From an uncultured Actinomycetes bacterium (GTDB taxonomy: Bacteria > Actinomycetota > Acidimicrobiia > Acidimicrobiales > RAAP-2), in assembly GCA_903893745.1 (NCBI GenBank), contig CAITNF010000015.1, forward strand, positions 27,725 to 91,724: a stretch of DNA of 64,000 nucleotides. Direction: 5' to 3'. Under the pieces are notes generated by a model that was given only the letters and a program-made list of their open reading frames with translations, made no database searches and was not told the DNA's origin. Below, piece by piece: positions 19,620 through 29,638 of this stretch (positions are counted from its first letter, which is position 1; each line of letters starts with the position of its first letter). The translations under genes were made by a program, and so were the position numbers.

Positions 19620-20054
19620 ATGGAAATACTGGTGAGCTTGAGCCACCCCGACGCGAATGTTCCGATGTACGCCAATAGCGGTGATGCGGGCTGTGATCTG
19701 GTGGCGGTTGAGGGCTGCGTACTGCGCGCGGGCGGGGGGCGAGCCCTCGTCGGGACCGGACTGAGCGTGGCCATCCCGGTGGGCCATGGCGGATTCGTCC
19801 TTCCACGAAGTGGTCTGGCCTCGAAGCACGGCGTGACCTGCGCGAATGCTCCGGGACTCATCGACGCTGGCTATCGCGGCGAAGTCAAAGTTGCACTCGT
19901 AAACCTTGACCCCGATAGTGATTACGAAATCAAGCCCGGTGACCGCATCGCCCAGCTGGTTGTCTTGCCAGTATCGACAGCGCAGTTTCAGGTGGTGAGC
20001 GAGCTTCCAGCAGCGACACGCGGTGCGGATGGTTTTGGGAGTACGGGACGATGA
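19620..20054 (+). CDS. dut: dUTP diphosphatase
   Basis: NSGDAGCDL, LPRSGLASKHGVTCANAPGLIDAGYRGEVKVALVN, RGADGFGSTGR. Confidence 0.96.
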   Translation: MEILVSLSHPDANVPMYANSGDAGCDLVAVEGCVLRAGGGRALVGTGLSVAIPVGHGGFVLPRSGLASKHGVTCANAPGLIDAGYRGEVKVALVNLDPDSDYEIKPGDRIAQLVVLPVSTAQFQVVSELPAATRGADGFGSTGR

Positions 20055-21481
20055 ATCACTACCTCGAGCCCCTCGACAGTGCCTTCGTACTGCTCGAAGT
20101 ACCGGGTTCGGCGATGAACATTGGCGCGGTAATAGAACTCGAGTTTGGCGAAGTTGCGGATCCCAAGATCCGCTACGAACTCATTCGTCGAAACATTGCT
20201 GAGCGGTTGCACGAGATACCCGTGTTAACGCAACGAATTGTGCGCGCTCCCTTTGACCTGAACTGGCCAATTCTGATTAAAGATCGACGATTTGACCTTG
20301 ACAAGCACGTCTTGAGAGTTGCCATTCCCGCTCCGGGGACCGCGGACCAGTTTGACGCATTGATCTCCGATTTTCTCTCGCGACCGCTCGTGCGCAGTCG
20401 TCCGCTCTGGCAACTACTGATTATTGAGGGTCTCGCCGACGGACATGCCGCAATCGCGCTGAAGGTCCACCACGCGCTCGCTGACGGAGTGTCGGGAGCC
20501 GAGACCTTTGCCGGCCTCTTTGATATTTCGCCCGATGTGCGCCCCCCGGCCATTGTGGAGGCTGACGAATCTACCGAGGCGGTGACCTCGTCGCTTGGAT
20601 TACTCATCGATAGTCTTCGCCAAGTTCGAAAGCAACCAAGTCTGGCACTGACCAGCGTTCGATCGTGGGCTGGTCGCCTCTACGAAATTGCTCGCGCGTT
20701 GTGGCGAGTGGCGGTTCGTCGGGGGCGCAAACAATCGACGCCGGGTCAACCATCGATGTTCGAAGCAAAACGAACTTCGTTGAATGGCGCCCCCGGAATC
20801 GAAAAGCAGTATCACCGACTTCGACTGCCACTCGCTGACGTAAAGCGGGCCGCAAAGGCCCGTGGCGTTACCGTGACCGATTTCGTTATGGCGACGGCCA
20901 GCGGAGCGCTGGGGCGTCTCTTAGCCGATCGTGGCGAGACGTTGAAAAAGGATTTGATTGCGGTAGTGCCCATCAATATCCGAGGGGACGGCGCCTCGTC
21001 GGAGCTCGGTAATCGACTATCAGGAATGTTGGTGGCGCTGCACACTGATATTGCCGATGCGGAAGCTCGACTCAAGGCAATCGCCAAGGACTCCGCAATG
21101 ACGGTGGGATTTCAACGCGAGGATGGGGCAAGAGTGCTGCACAGTATTCCTCGAGTCTTAGGACCTACCTTGTTGTCGATAGGTGGCCGAATCATCTCAG
21201 CGTTCGGGCTCTTTGATCGGCTCCCACCGATTGCGAACGTGCTGGTTTCGTCCGTGCCAGGTCCGCCAATCCCACTGTGGCTTAGTGGACACCGGGTCGC
21301 ATCGGCCGCCCCCGTCGGACCACTGTTTGCGAGCCTTTCGCTCAACATCACCGTGCTCGGTATTGGCGATTCCCTCGAATTCGGTTTGCTGGGCTGTGCT
21401 GAACGGATGCCCGATTTGGCCACTTTGCGCGACTACGTGCGCGAAGAGGCTGAATCGCTGATTTCCTCAACGCCCCTTTGA
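20051..21481 (+). CDS. Wax ester synthase/diacylglycerol O-acyltransferase (WS/DGAT) family
   Basis: HHALADGVSG (HHxxxDG); LEPLDSAFVLLE start; NVLVSSVPGPPIPLWL motif. Confidence 0.9.
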   Translation: MNHYLEPLDSAFVLLEVPGSAMNIGAVIELEFGEVADPKIRYELIRRNIAERLHEIPVLTQRIVRAPFDLNWPILIKDRRFDLDKHVLRVAIPAPGTADQFDALISDFLSRPLVRSRPLWQLLIIEGLADGHAAIALKVHHALADGVSGAETFAGLFDISPDVRPPAIVEADESTEAVTSSLGLLIDSLRQVRKQPSLALTSVRSWAGRLYEIARALWRVAVRRGRKQSTPGQPSMFEAKRTSLNGAPGIEKQYHRLRLPLADVKRAAKARGVTVTDFVMATASGALGRLLADRGETLKKDLIAVVPINIRGDGASSELGNRLSGMLVALHTDIADAEARLKAIAKDSAMTVGFQREDGARVLHSIPRVLGPTLLSIGGRIISAFGLFDRLPPIANVLVSSVPGPPIPLWLSGHRVASAAPVGPLFASLSLNITVLGIGDSLEFGLLGCAERMPDLATLRDYVREEAESLISSTPL

Positions 21482-21522
21482 GGTTGCTCACTGAACGCTA
21501 TTTGCTACTATGGCTACACCAC

Positions 21523-21598
21523 GCGGACGTAGCTCAGTTGGTAGAGCGCGACCTTGCCAAGGTCGAGGTCGCCGGTTCGAGCCCGGTCGTCCGCTCCA
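21523..21598 (+). tRNA. tRNA-Gly (anticodon GCC)
   Basis: GCGGACGTAGCTCAGTTGGTAGAGCGCGACCTTGCCAAGGTCGAGGTCGCCGGTTCGAGCCCGGTCGTCCGCTCCA. Confidence 0.97.
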
Positions 21599-21607
21599 AT
21601 TAATCCG

Positions 21608-21629
21608 AACCACGAAGATTTTCGTGGTT
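21608..21629 (+). terminator. Hairpin downstream of tRNA-Gly
   Basis: AACCACGAA-gatt-TTCGTGGTT; no clear U tract. Confidence 0.5.
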
Positions 21630-21756
21630 GATCGAACCTCCAGGTCTTGGCGGGCAGGGTTTCATAGTGGCGCGCCGAGTTGCGACGATTACCGTTTCGT
21701 GGTGAACTGCGAGTGAGCGCGAGTGCTGCCTAGGCTGCACGGGGGAGGCTTGATCA

Positions 21757-22692
21757 ATGCACCATGCCTTAGAGCCCTACGTCAACGACAGCCGCACGAA
21801 TCCAGAGCCACATCCCTCAACCCGACTCATTGAGGAACGGCGCGCGGCGTACCGCCAGCAGGCTACCGATCGTCGTGGCACACCCGAAACGATGGCCTCG
21901 GTGAGTGATGGGGTGCTCAACCTTGCGAACCGCGTACTCAAGACGCGACTGTACGTGCCGCCCAATGACGAAGGTCGAGCAGTGGTGTTGTTCTTGCACG
22001 GCGGATCGTTCGTCCTGGGTGACCTCGACACACATGACGCGCTCTGTCGACGATTGGCACGTGATACAGGGATGCGGTTTTTAGCTCTTGACTATCGTCT
22101 CGCCCCGGAGTACCCATTCCCGGCTGCGCTGGACGACGCACTGGACGCACTTCGCTACGTGGCCACCCACGTCGATGAATTTGCGGCGAAAGACGCTCGA
22201 CTTGTCGTCATGGGGGATTCGGCGGGCGCGACCTTGATCGCGGCAGCGGCAGCACTAACAAGAGACGAGGGGCTCAACGTGGCCGCCCAGGTACTGATCT
22301 ACCCCACCTTGGGTCCAGAGCTAGTGACCGATTCGGCGCACGTCTACGGCAGCGGTTTTCTCCTCGAGATTGACCATCTTCGTTATGACTATGAGCAGTA
22401 TCTGGGCGAGTGGACCGTGCACAGTGATCCTCGTGTATCACCCCTGCTGTTTGAGAATCTGACTGGCGCTCCACCGGCGATCGTTATGGTTGCCGAGTGC
22501 GATCCGTTGCGCGATGAGGCAGTCGCCTACGCCGGACTGTTGGAGCATTTTGGGGTATCAGTCGAGATACTTGAAGCCAAGGGGATGGTGCACGGCTTTT
22601 TGAGAATGGGCGCGTTAGTTCCCGAAGCGTTAGAGATTGTCGACGAACTGGCTCGACACTTGCATCAATTGGTTGAGCGTAACGACTCGTGA
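21757..22692 (+). CDS. Alpha/beta hydrolase, hormone-sensitive-lipase family
   Basis: FLHGGSFVLGDLDTHD (HGG), GDSAGATL. Confidence 0.92.
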   Translation: MHHALEPYVNDSRTNPEPHPSTRLIEERRAAYRQQATDRRGTPETMASVSDGVLNLANRVLKTRLYVPPNDEGRAVVLFLHGGSFVLGDLDTHDALCRRLARDTGMRFLALDYRLAPEYPFPAALDDALDALRYVATHVDEFAAKDARLVVMGDSAGATLIAAAAALTRDEGLNVAAQVLIYPTLGPELVTDSAHVYGSGFLLEIDHLRYDYEQYLGEWTVHSDPRVSPLLFENLTGAPPAIVMVAECDPLRDEAVAYAGLLEHFGVSVEILEAKGMVHGFLRMGALVPEALEIVDELARHLHQLVERNDS

Positions 22693-24140
22693 ACGTCCTG
22701 TTCGTCACGTTAGATCAATTTCGAGGCGATTCGTTCGGCGCCGCCGGTCACCCGCTGGTACAAACTCCGGTCCTCGACCGTATTGCCCAAGAGGGAATCC
22801 GTCTCGAACGTCACTACTCACAAGCCGCACCGTGCGCCCCGGGTCGAGCGGCGCTCTACACCGGCATGTACCAGATGAATAACCGCGTGGTAGCAAACGG
22901 GACACCGCTCGCACACGGATTTTCGAATTTGGCCACCGTTGCTCGATCAGCCGGTTACGATCCCACACTCTTTGGCTACACCGATCAAGGACTTGATCCG
23001 AATTGGGCTCAGGGCGTAAATGATCCGCGACTCAACTACTACGACGGGATCTTGCCCGGCTTCTCTGTGGGGCTCTACCTATCTGAAAGTCAGGCCGGTT
23101 GGATGCGCTACTTGCGAGCCAAGGGCTACGACCTAACCGATGGGTGCGCGGGAGCACTACGAACAGAACCCGATCGCCCCGCTGATGATTCGGTCAGTGG
23201 ATACCTCAGTTCACGTTTCATTCAGTGGCTTGATCAACAAGAGAGTGGCTGGTTCGCGCACCTGAGTTATTTACGGCCTCATCCGCCCTACGCCGCCGCG
23301 GGACACTTCGCTTCGATGTACGATCCCGCCGATATTGCCCTGCCCATTGCACCAGTACCATCCAGCGAACAGCATTGGCTCCATCAACTGGCCCTGGGCG
23401 TTCGAGAAAGTGCGGCCCCGGTGGACCTCGACGAGCTCCGTCGTCTCCGCGCGCAGTACTTCGGCATGATTAGTGAGGTCGATAGTCAACTCGGCCGAGT
23501 TGTGGACGCGATTACAGCGCGAGGTGAGTGGGACGACACCTTGGTCGTCGTCACCTCGGATCACGGTGAGCAACTCGGTGATCACGGACTACTCGAAAAA
23601 TTGGGTTTCTTTCCCCAGAGCTACCACGTCCTGGGACTCTGGCGCGATCCTCGTCGTAACGACGCCGGTTCGAGCACGAACGCGTTCACCGAAAACGTTG
23701 ATCTCTTAGCCACTTTGGCCTCGGCCCTGGGTGTCGATGAGCCGGTGCAGAGCGACGGTCGCTCGATGGAGTCACTCTGGGCGGACCAGGGTGACGCGTG
23801 GCGAACATCGGTGCACTACGAATGGGACTACCGAACGTATTCAATTCGGGGTTCGACCTTGGATCGTCGAGTTGACCGTTCGCTCAACCGTCAGAGTCTG
23901 GCGGTCTCATTTGGTGATGACGTGGCGTACGTGCAGTTCGGCGACGGGAGCTACCTCTGCTTTGACGTGGCGGCCGACCCCTCCTGGCGCACACCCTGCC
24001 ACGATCTCGAACGCGTGTTAGCCGGCGCTCAAGAGTTACTGGTGTGGCGCCAAGAGCACCTGCGCCGAGATTTGACTGACATGCTGCTAGGACCAGATCG
24101 ACGAGGACGCTGGCCCCAGGGTGCGCAGTTGAGCAGGTAG
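22689..24140 (+). CDS. Sulfatase-superfamily hydrolase, phosphonate-monoester-hydrolase-like
   Basis: NVLFVTLDQFRGDSFGAAG...APCAPGRAALYTGMYQMNNRVVANGTPL (C-x-P-x-R formylglycine motif); TSDHGEQLGDHGL. Confidence 0.85.
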   Translation: MNVLFVTLDQFRGDSFGAAGHPLVQTPVLDRIAQEGIRLERHYSQAAPCAPGRAALYTGMYQMNNRVVANGTPLAHGFSNLATVARSAGYDPTLFGYTDQGLDPNWAQGVNDPRLNYYDGILPGFSVGLYLSESQAGWMRYLRAKGYDLTDGCAGALRTEPDRPADDSVSGYLSSRFIQWLDQQESGWFAHLSYLRPHPPYAAAGHFASMYDPADIALPIAPVPSSEQHWLHQLALGVRESAAPVDLDELRRLRAQYFGMISEVDSQLGRVVDAITARGEWDDTLVVVTSDHGEQLGDHGLLEKLGFFPQSYHVLGLWRDPRRNDAGSSTNAFTENVDLLATLASALGVDEPVQSDGRSMESLWADQGDAWRTSVHYEWDYRTYSIRGSTLDRRVDRSLNRQSLAVSFGDDVAYVQFGDGSYLCFDVAADPSWRTPCHDLERVLAGAQELLVWRQEHLRRDLTDMLLGPDRRGRWPQGAQLSR

Positions 24141-24256
24141 CGCTCGACTGACATCCCTTACGTACAGCCAGTTGACCGGCGCACAAAGCTGAACGGTCAT
24201 TTTCTGTTAAAACTGGTTACTACGCCGACGTCGTCGTCGTTTCACGGGGAGTTCAA

Positions 24257-25141
24257 ATGATCAGTAATTCAAGAGTGCGTCTGGCACTTATTTCCACAGG
24301 TGTTGCCGCACTGCTGCTGTCCAGCAGTGTCGTGGCGAGCGCCGCGACGATTTCTGGCAGCTACAACGCGGCCGCTGCAAAATTGGTTCCAGCGTCGCTC
24401 AAGGGAATGACGTTGGCCGCCGCGACCGACTCGACGTACCCACCTGATGAGTCAATGAAGGGATCCACGATGCAGGGATTCAACATTGACTTGATTAAGG
24501 CAATCGCCAAGACGTTAGGAGTGAAGATTTCGGAAAGTTCCGTAACCTTCGACAACATTATTCCGGGTATTCAATCTGGCCGGTACCAGATTGGAAACTC
24601 GTCGTTTACGGATAACAAGCTCCGTGAGAAATTAGTGAATTTTGTTGACTACTTCCAAGCCGGTGAAGGCGTTTACGCCGCCGCCAACTCAAAGTTGGTT
24701 TTCAATGGCTTTAAGAGTTTTTGCGGTCTAACCATCGCCGTCGAAAAGGGTACCTACGAACAGTCCGACGCCAAGGACTATTCGAAGAAGTGCCCCGCCG
24801 GTAAAAAGATTGGCATCCTCGCGTTCGATACACAGACTGAAGCAAACTCGGCCGTGTCATCGGGACACGCCAGCATGGGTTTTCTTGACAGCCAAGTAGC
24901 TGGCTACCTCGTGGCGCACACGGGTGGCAAGTTCAAACTGTTGGGTAGCGCAGTCAACGTGGCGCCCTACGGTATTGCGACGGCCAAGACCCCCACGGGT
25001 CTCGCACTCGCCAAGGCCATCAAAGCCGCACTGCTGGTGCTAGTGGCGAACGGAACGTTAAATGCAATTTTCACCAAGTGGGGTGTGCAGAGTGGCGCGA
25101 TTCCCGTGAGCAAGATGGTGCTGAACGGCGCAATATCGTAG
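24257..25141 (+). CDS. ABC transporter substrate-binding protein, amino-acid type (PBP2)
   Basis: Signal peptide; LAAATDSTYPPDESMKGSTMQGFNIDLIKAIAKTLGVK... Confidence 0.9.
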   Translation: MISNSRVRLALISTGVAALLLSSSVVASAATISGSYNAAAAKLVPASLKGMTLAAATDSTYPPDESMKGSTMQGFNIDLIKAIAKTLGVKISESSVTFDNIIPGIQSGRYQIGNSSFTDNKLREKLVNFVDYFQAGEGVYAAANSKLVFNGFKSFCGLTIAVEKGTYEQSDAKDYSKKCPAGKKIGILAFDTQTEANSAVSSGHASMGFLDSQVAGYLVAHTGGKFKLLGSAVNVAPYGIATAKTPTGLALAKAIKAALLVLVANGTLNAIFTKWGVQSGAIPVSKMVLNGAIS

Positions 25142-25163
25142 CCATTCGTAGTAGACAGACAAG

Positions 25164-26171
25164 ATGACGATGAACGGGGACGCCGAAGTTAAGGTCGTCC
25201 CCGTTCGTCATGTCGGTCGCTGGTTTGGCGGCGCGGTCGCTCTCTTGTTCCTGGCAATGTTGGTGCACACGTTGTTCTCGAAGGTGCCCACTGGATCAGT
25301 GCGCTGCCACGTCCTAAACGGGATCCGTTCGTGCCACAACGTGATGACCTGGCGATTCAGCTGGGGGACTGTTTCTCAGTACTTTCTCAATGGGGAAATC
25401 CTTAGCGGCCTCGTAAAGACGCTCGAACTGACGATACTCGCGATGGTCATCGGCGTCGGTCTGGGTGTCGTACTCGCCATCATGCGAATATCGCCCAGCC
25501 GATTACTGTCGGCGACGGCGTGGTCGTACACGTGGTTCTTTCGAGGTACACCCGTCTTCGTGCAACTGATCTTCTGGTTTAACATCAACGCGGTCTTTCC
25601 CAATATCACTTTGGGTCTGCCATTTCTTCCGGTGGCCTTTTTCCACATCAGTGCCAACGCGCTCTTCACGCCGTTCAACGCGGCGTTCATTGGACTCGGA
25701 TTGAACGAAGCGGCTTATTTTTCCGAGATTGCTCGGTCGGGACTTATCTCCGTGGATGAAGGTCAGGTCGAAGCGGCCAGCTCGCTCGGAATGCGTCGCA
25801 GTCAGACCCTACGTCTAGTGATTTTGCCTCAAGCAATGCGCGTCATCCTTCCACCAACCGGTAATGAAGTCATCTCGATGTTAAAAACCACGTCTCTAGC
25901 AAGTGCCGTTGGGGTTACTGAACTCCTCGGGGCCTCCGGCAATATCTACGCTCAGAACTATGAGATCATTCCGCTCTTGATTGTGGCCAGTCTTCAATAT
26001 CTCGTCGTGACAACGCTGCTCTCCATTGGTCAGTACTACCTCGAACGGCACTTTGGACGTGGAGCTTCACGGACGCCTCCTCCGACGCCAATTCAGCGCC
26101 TGCGACAGGACTTTTTCCGCTTACGATCGCGGGCTCTACCGTCGCATCGCGCACCGGTGCCGTCGTCATGA
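25164..26171 (+). CDS. Amino-acid-type ABC transporter permease
   Basis: [70 protein letters not shown]. Confidence 0.92.
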   Translation: MTMNGDAEVKVVPVRHVGRWFGGAVALLFLAMLVHTLFSKVPTGSVRCHVLNGIRSCHNVMTWRFSWGTVSQYFLNGEILSGLVKTLELTILAMVIGVGLGVVLAIMRISPSRLLSATAWSYTWFFRGTPVFVQLIFWFNINAVFPNITLGLPFLPVAFFHISANALFTPFNAAFIGLGLNEAAYFSEIARSGLISVDEGQVEAASSLGMRRSQTLRLVILPQAMRVILPPTGNEVISMLKTTSLASAVGVTELLGASGNIYAQNYEIIPLLIVASLQYLVVTTLLSIGQYYLERHFGRGASRTPPPTPIQRLRQDFFRLRSRALPSHRAPVPSS

Positions 26172-26932
26172 CCACGCCCATGGTTGAAGGTCGCGGCATC
26201 TGCAAGTCCTTCGGCGCCGTCGAAGTTCTTAAGGGTGTGGATCTCACGGTGACGCGAGGTGAGGTTAGCTGTCTGATTGGTCCATCGGGATCGGGAAAGA
26301 GCACGCTGCTTCGCTGCATTAACCATCTAGAACAGCACGACGCGGGCGAACTGCGCGTGGATGGTGAGCTCGTTGGTTACGTCGCTCGTGAAGGAAAACT
26401 TTACGAGCGCAGCGACCGGGAGATCTGTGCCCAACGAGCGCAGATCGGAATGGTATTTCAACGCTTTAATCTCTTCGCTCACTTGACGGTCCTCGACAAC
26501 ATCACCATTGGTCAGATCAAGGTGAAGGGGACTTCGGCCGATCTCGCCAAACAAAAGGCCCGTGAACTCTTGTCGAGGGTAGGACTCGACGGTAAGGAAG
26601 CGTATTACCCCAGTCAACTTTCTGGGGGACAACAGCAACGAGTCGCTATTGCTCGCGCACTGGCGATGGAACCGAAGTTGATGCTCTTTGATGAGCCCAC
26701 GTCGGCGCTAGACCCCGAACTGGTGGGCGAGGTACTCGACGTGATGAAGGATTTAGCCCGGAGCGGCATGACCATGATTGTGGTCACGCACGAGATGGGG
26801 TTTGCGCGCGAGGTGGCCAACACCGTATATTTTCTAGATCGTGGGATCATCGAAGAGTCCGGCGACCCCTACTCGGTGCTGAGCGAGCCAAGATCGGAAC
26901 GATTAAAGATTTTTCTCTCCAAGGTTCTTTGA
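26168..26932 (+). CDS. Amino-acid-type ABC transporter ATP-binding protein
   Basis: [58 protein letters not shown]. Confidence 0.94.
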   Translation: MTTPMVEGRGICKSFGAVEVLKGVDLTVTRGEVSCLIGPSGSGKSTLLRCINHLEQHDAGELRVDGELVGYVAREGKLYERSDREICAQRAQIGMVFQRFNLFAHLTVLDNITIGQIKVKGTSADLAKQKARELLSRVGLDGKEAYYPSQLSGGQQQRVAIARALAMEPKLMLFDEPTSALDPELVGEVLDVMKDLARSGMTMIVVTHEMGFAREVANTVYFLDRGIIEESGDPYSVLSEPRSERLKIFLSKVL

Positions 26933-28089
26933 TGTCGTGGCAGCTTGATCCGACCAACGTCGGTACGGGACTTCCCCTCGAAGGGGTGCGCGTGCTGGAC
27001 TTGTCGCGAGTCTTGGCTGGACCACTGTGCGCAATGGTTGCGGGCGATCTGGGCGCTGATGTCATCAAAGTGGAGGGTCCCGACGGCGATCCGGTGCGTG
27101 CGCTGGTACCGCCTCGGTGGGGTGACGACGCGACGTACTACCTCGCGGTCAACCGTCATCGACGAAACATCGTGGCGGACTTGCGTGACGCGGCAGATTT
27201 TGACCGCGTGGCGGCCCTCGTTCGACAGGCGGATGCGGTAGTCGAGAACTATCTGCCTAACCAGATTCTCTCGCTCGGGATTGATCAACTACGGGCTATG
27301 AATCCCGACTGCGTCTGGGTCAGTATTACCCCCGCGACCTCAAGTGGCGAACTCGCAAAACAGCCCTCGTTCGATCTCTTGGCGCAGGCTCGTTCGGGGC
27401 TCATGGGAGTGACTGGTCAAAGTGATGGCGAACCTACCAAGGTTGGCGCTCCCGTCGCCGACGTCATCACCGGCCTCTACGGAGCTGTGGGCCTCCTCGC
27501 GGGACTCTTTGGCCGACTGCAGGGTCGGGCCGGACGACACTTCGAAGCGCCACTACTGGAATCAACTATGACCGCACTGATCAATCAGGCCCAGGGATAT
27601 CTTTCGACGGGCGTGAACCCGCAGCGACTCGGCAACGACCATCCGAGCATTGCCCCGTACGGTCCGGTATCGACGGCTGATGGATTCCTACTACTCGCCA
27701 TTGGTACCGATGCGCAGTTCGCCCGACTCGTCGAGGCTCTCGACCGCCCAGAGTTGTCGGCCGGCGCGCAGTGGATAACGAATGATGGTCGGGTTCGCGA
27801 CCGACAGGCGCTTCGAGCGATGCTCGACGGAATCTTTACGAGCCAACCCACCTCGTACTGGCTTGATCTCCTCGAACACTCGGGTGTGCCACATGGACCC
27901 ATCTTTGACGTCGCCCAGGCATTCGCCCAGCCCCAGATTCAGTTGGGAGATTTTGTCGGACAGATGATGACACCGGCCGGGCCAAGTGCGACCATGCAGA
28001 CGCCACTACTTATCGATGGCTCGCGACCCCAAGTACGAAGTGGACCACGCCGACTGGGCGAGGACACGAAGGAAATCTTTAGCGAATAA
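26929..28089 (+). CDS. CaiB/BaiF-family CoA transferase
   Basis: [43 protein letters not shown]. Confidence 0.93.
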   Translation: MMSWQLDPTNVGTGLPLEGVRVLDLSRVLAGPLCAMVAGDLGADVIKVEGPDGDPVRALVPPRWGDDATYYLAVNRHRRNIVADLRDAADFDRVAALVRQADAVVENYLPNQILSLGIDQLRAMNPDCVWVSITPATSSGELAKQPSFDLLAQARSGLMGVTGQSDGEPTKVGAPVADVITGLYGAVGLLAGLFGRLQGRAGRHFEAPLLESTMTALINQAQGYLSTGVNPQRLGNDHPSIAPYGPVSTADGFLLLAIGTDAQFARLVEALDRPELSAGAQWITNDGRVRDRQALRAMLDGIFTSQPTSYWLDLLEHSGVPHGPIFDVAQAFAQPQIQLGDFVGQMMTPAGPSATMQTPLLIDGSRPQVRSGPRRLGEDTKEIFSE

Positions 28090-28097
28090 CGCTCCGT

Positions 28098-28784
28098 TCA
28101 TGGTGCGATAAAGACTTGGCCATCGAAGGTATCAATCGTGGAAAATTCGCTGACGGGTCGCCGCTTGAGTTTTGTGTGGCGAGCTGTCGGGTAACCAAGC
28201 GCGACCACCGCGGCCACGGCGAATTGCGAGGGAATGCTGAGGCTCACCTTTAATTCCTGTTCGGAGCGGGTGGCCACAGTAGTCATCACACCACCAAGTT
28301 CTCGTTCGCGAGCGGCTAGAAGAATATTCCAGACAAACGGGTAAATCGACGCTCCACTTACGATTGGGAAGCGATCGAGGTCGCGATCGGTGGCGGCCAA
28401 GACTTCCAAGTTTGCACAGATCACCAGCAGTGCCGGAACTTGATCGAGCGTTTCGGGAAAGCCGTCTGGTTTTGAGAGTTTCATCGCCGCGTCGTGTTGC
28501 GCTAATGCCGCCGCACGATCGTCGTCTGAGGCGAGCGGCGAAAAGGGGATTAGACCCGCCAGAAGATGCCCCACGTAGTGATGCCAACTTTCGAGATAGC
28601 GATTGCGGACATCACGTCGCTTGAGGGGATCTTTAACCACAATCACGTGCCAGGCCTGTCGATTACCGCCGGACGGAGCGAATCGCGCATCGTCCAAGAT
28701 CTCATAGATCATTTCGTCAGTGACTGCTTGATCTCGAAAAGTGCGAATTGATCCAGTGGTACGTAGGGCTTCGGTCAGTTCCAT
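28098..28784 (-). CDS. Nitroreductase-family protein
   Basis: IRTFRDQAVTDEMIYEILDDARFAPSGGNRQAWHVIVV. Confidence 0.92.
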   Translation of the reverse strand: MELTEALRTTGSIRTFRDQAVTDEMIYEILDDARFAPSGGNRQAWHVIVVKDPLKRRDVRNRYLESWHHYVGHLLAGLIPFSPLASDDDRAAALAQHDAAMKLSKPDGFPETLDQVPALLVICANLEVLAATDRDLDRFPIVSGASIYPFVWNILLAARERELGGVMTTVATRSEQELKVSLSIPSQFAVAAVVALGYPTARHTKLKRRPVSEFSTIDTFDGQVFIAP

Positions 28785-28816
28785 ATGTTCACCCTATTTC
28801 GAGGAGCAGGTTCAGG

Positions 28817-29638
28817 CTAGGCGTCTCGTCGTTGGAAGATAAGAGTGCCAAAACCGACTATCACTACCACGTACACAGTGAGCAGAATGGTGGCCGTCCA
28901 AGGTCCGAACATTTGGTCCGGTGGAGTGACCGACATCATTGCTCGACCTAACGCGGATGGCTCGTACTTCGAGATTGCATTTTGAAGACTTTGGGGCAAG
29001 AAAAAGATAATCAACGGGATGACGAGGACGGCGGCGGTAAAGGTACTGATTGTCGAAGTGCTCTGTCGAAGTACTAATCCAATACCAAAACCCAGCATTG
29101 CCAACAGTGTGAGATAGACCCCACCCAACAAGACGGATCGAAGATCAGCACCGTTCGAGAGCGAGTCGGTACTCGCCGGAATCATGCCAGCGTAGATCTG
29201 CTGGCCAATGAGGAAAGCGGCAATGCAGACAATCTCCGATATCACGATCATCGAGACGGTTAACACTGCCAGCTTCGCGAGTACCAGCTGCCCTCGGCGT
29301 GGTACTGCGCTGAGCGTGTTGCGAATTGCGCCCGAGGTGTACTCCGAAGTGATGAAGAGCGAACCAATAACGCCGACCGCGAACTGAGCGAGCACGGTTC
29401 CGCCCAGACTCGTCGACACTGGGTCAAATGTTAATTTCCGAATCGGTTCCATGTCGTTCCAGTGGGCGTGGATGAGCGACGTAATGAGTACGCCGAGGCC
29501 AATAGTGAGCACGGTGAACACGATGCTGCCAAGTGTTGTTGAGCGTACCGTGCGGAATTTAATCCACTCGGACTTCGTTGTTGAAAGAAAGGTTACGTCG
29601 CTATGCACGAGAACCGGTTTCAAGAGTGGTGCCGCCAT
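28817..29638 (-). CDS. ABC-2-type transporter permease
   Basis: SEWIKFRTVRSTTLGSI..., FITSEYTSGAIRNTLSAVPRRGQLVLAK; overlaps the ATPase gene. Confidence 0.88.
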   Translation of the reverse strand: MAAPLLKPVLVHSDVTFLSTTKSEWIKFRTVRSTTLGSIVFTVLTIGLGVLITSLIHAHWNDMEPIRKLTFDPVSTSLGGTVLAQFAVGVIGSLFITSEYTSGAIRNTLSAVPRRGQLVLAKLAVLTVSMIVISEIVCIAAFLIGQQIYAGMIPASTDSLSNGADLRSVLLGGVYLTLLAMLGFGIGLVLRQSTSTISTFTAAVLVIPLIIFFLPQSLQNAISKYEPSALGRAMMSVTPPDQMFGPWTATILLTVYVVVIVGFGTLIFQRRDA

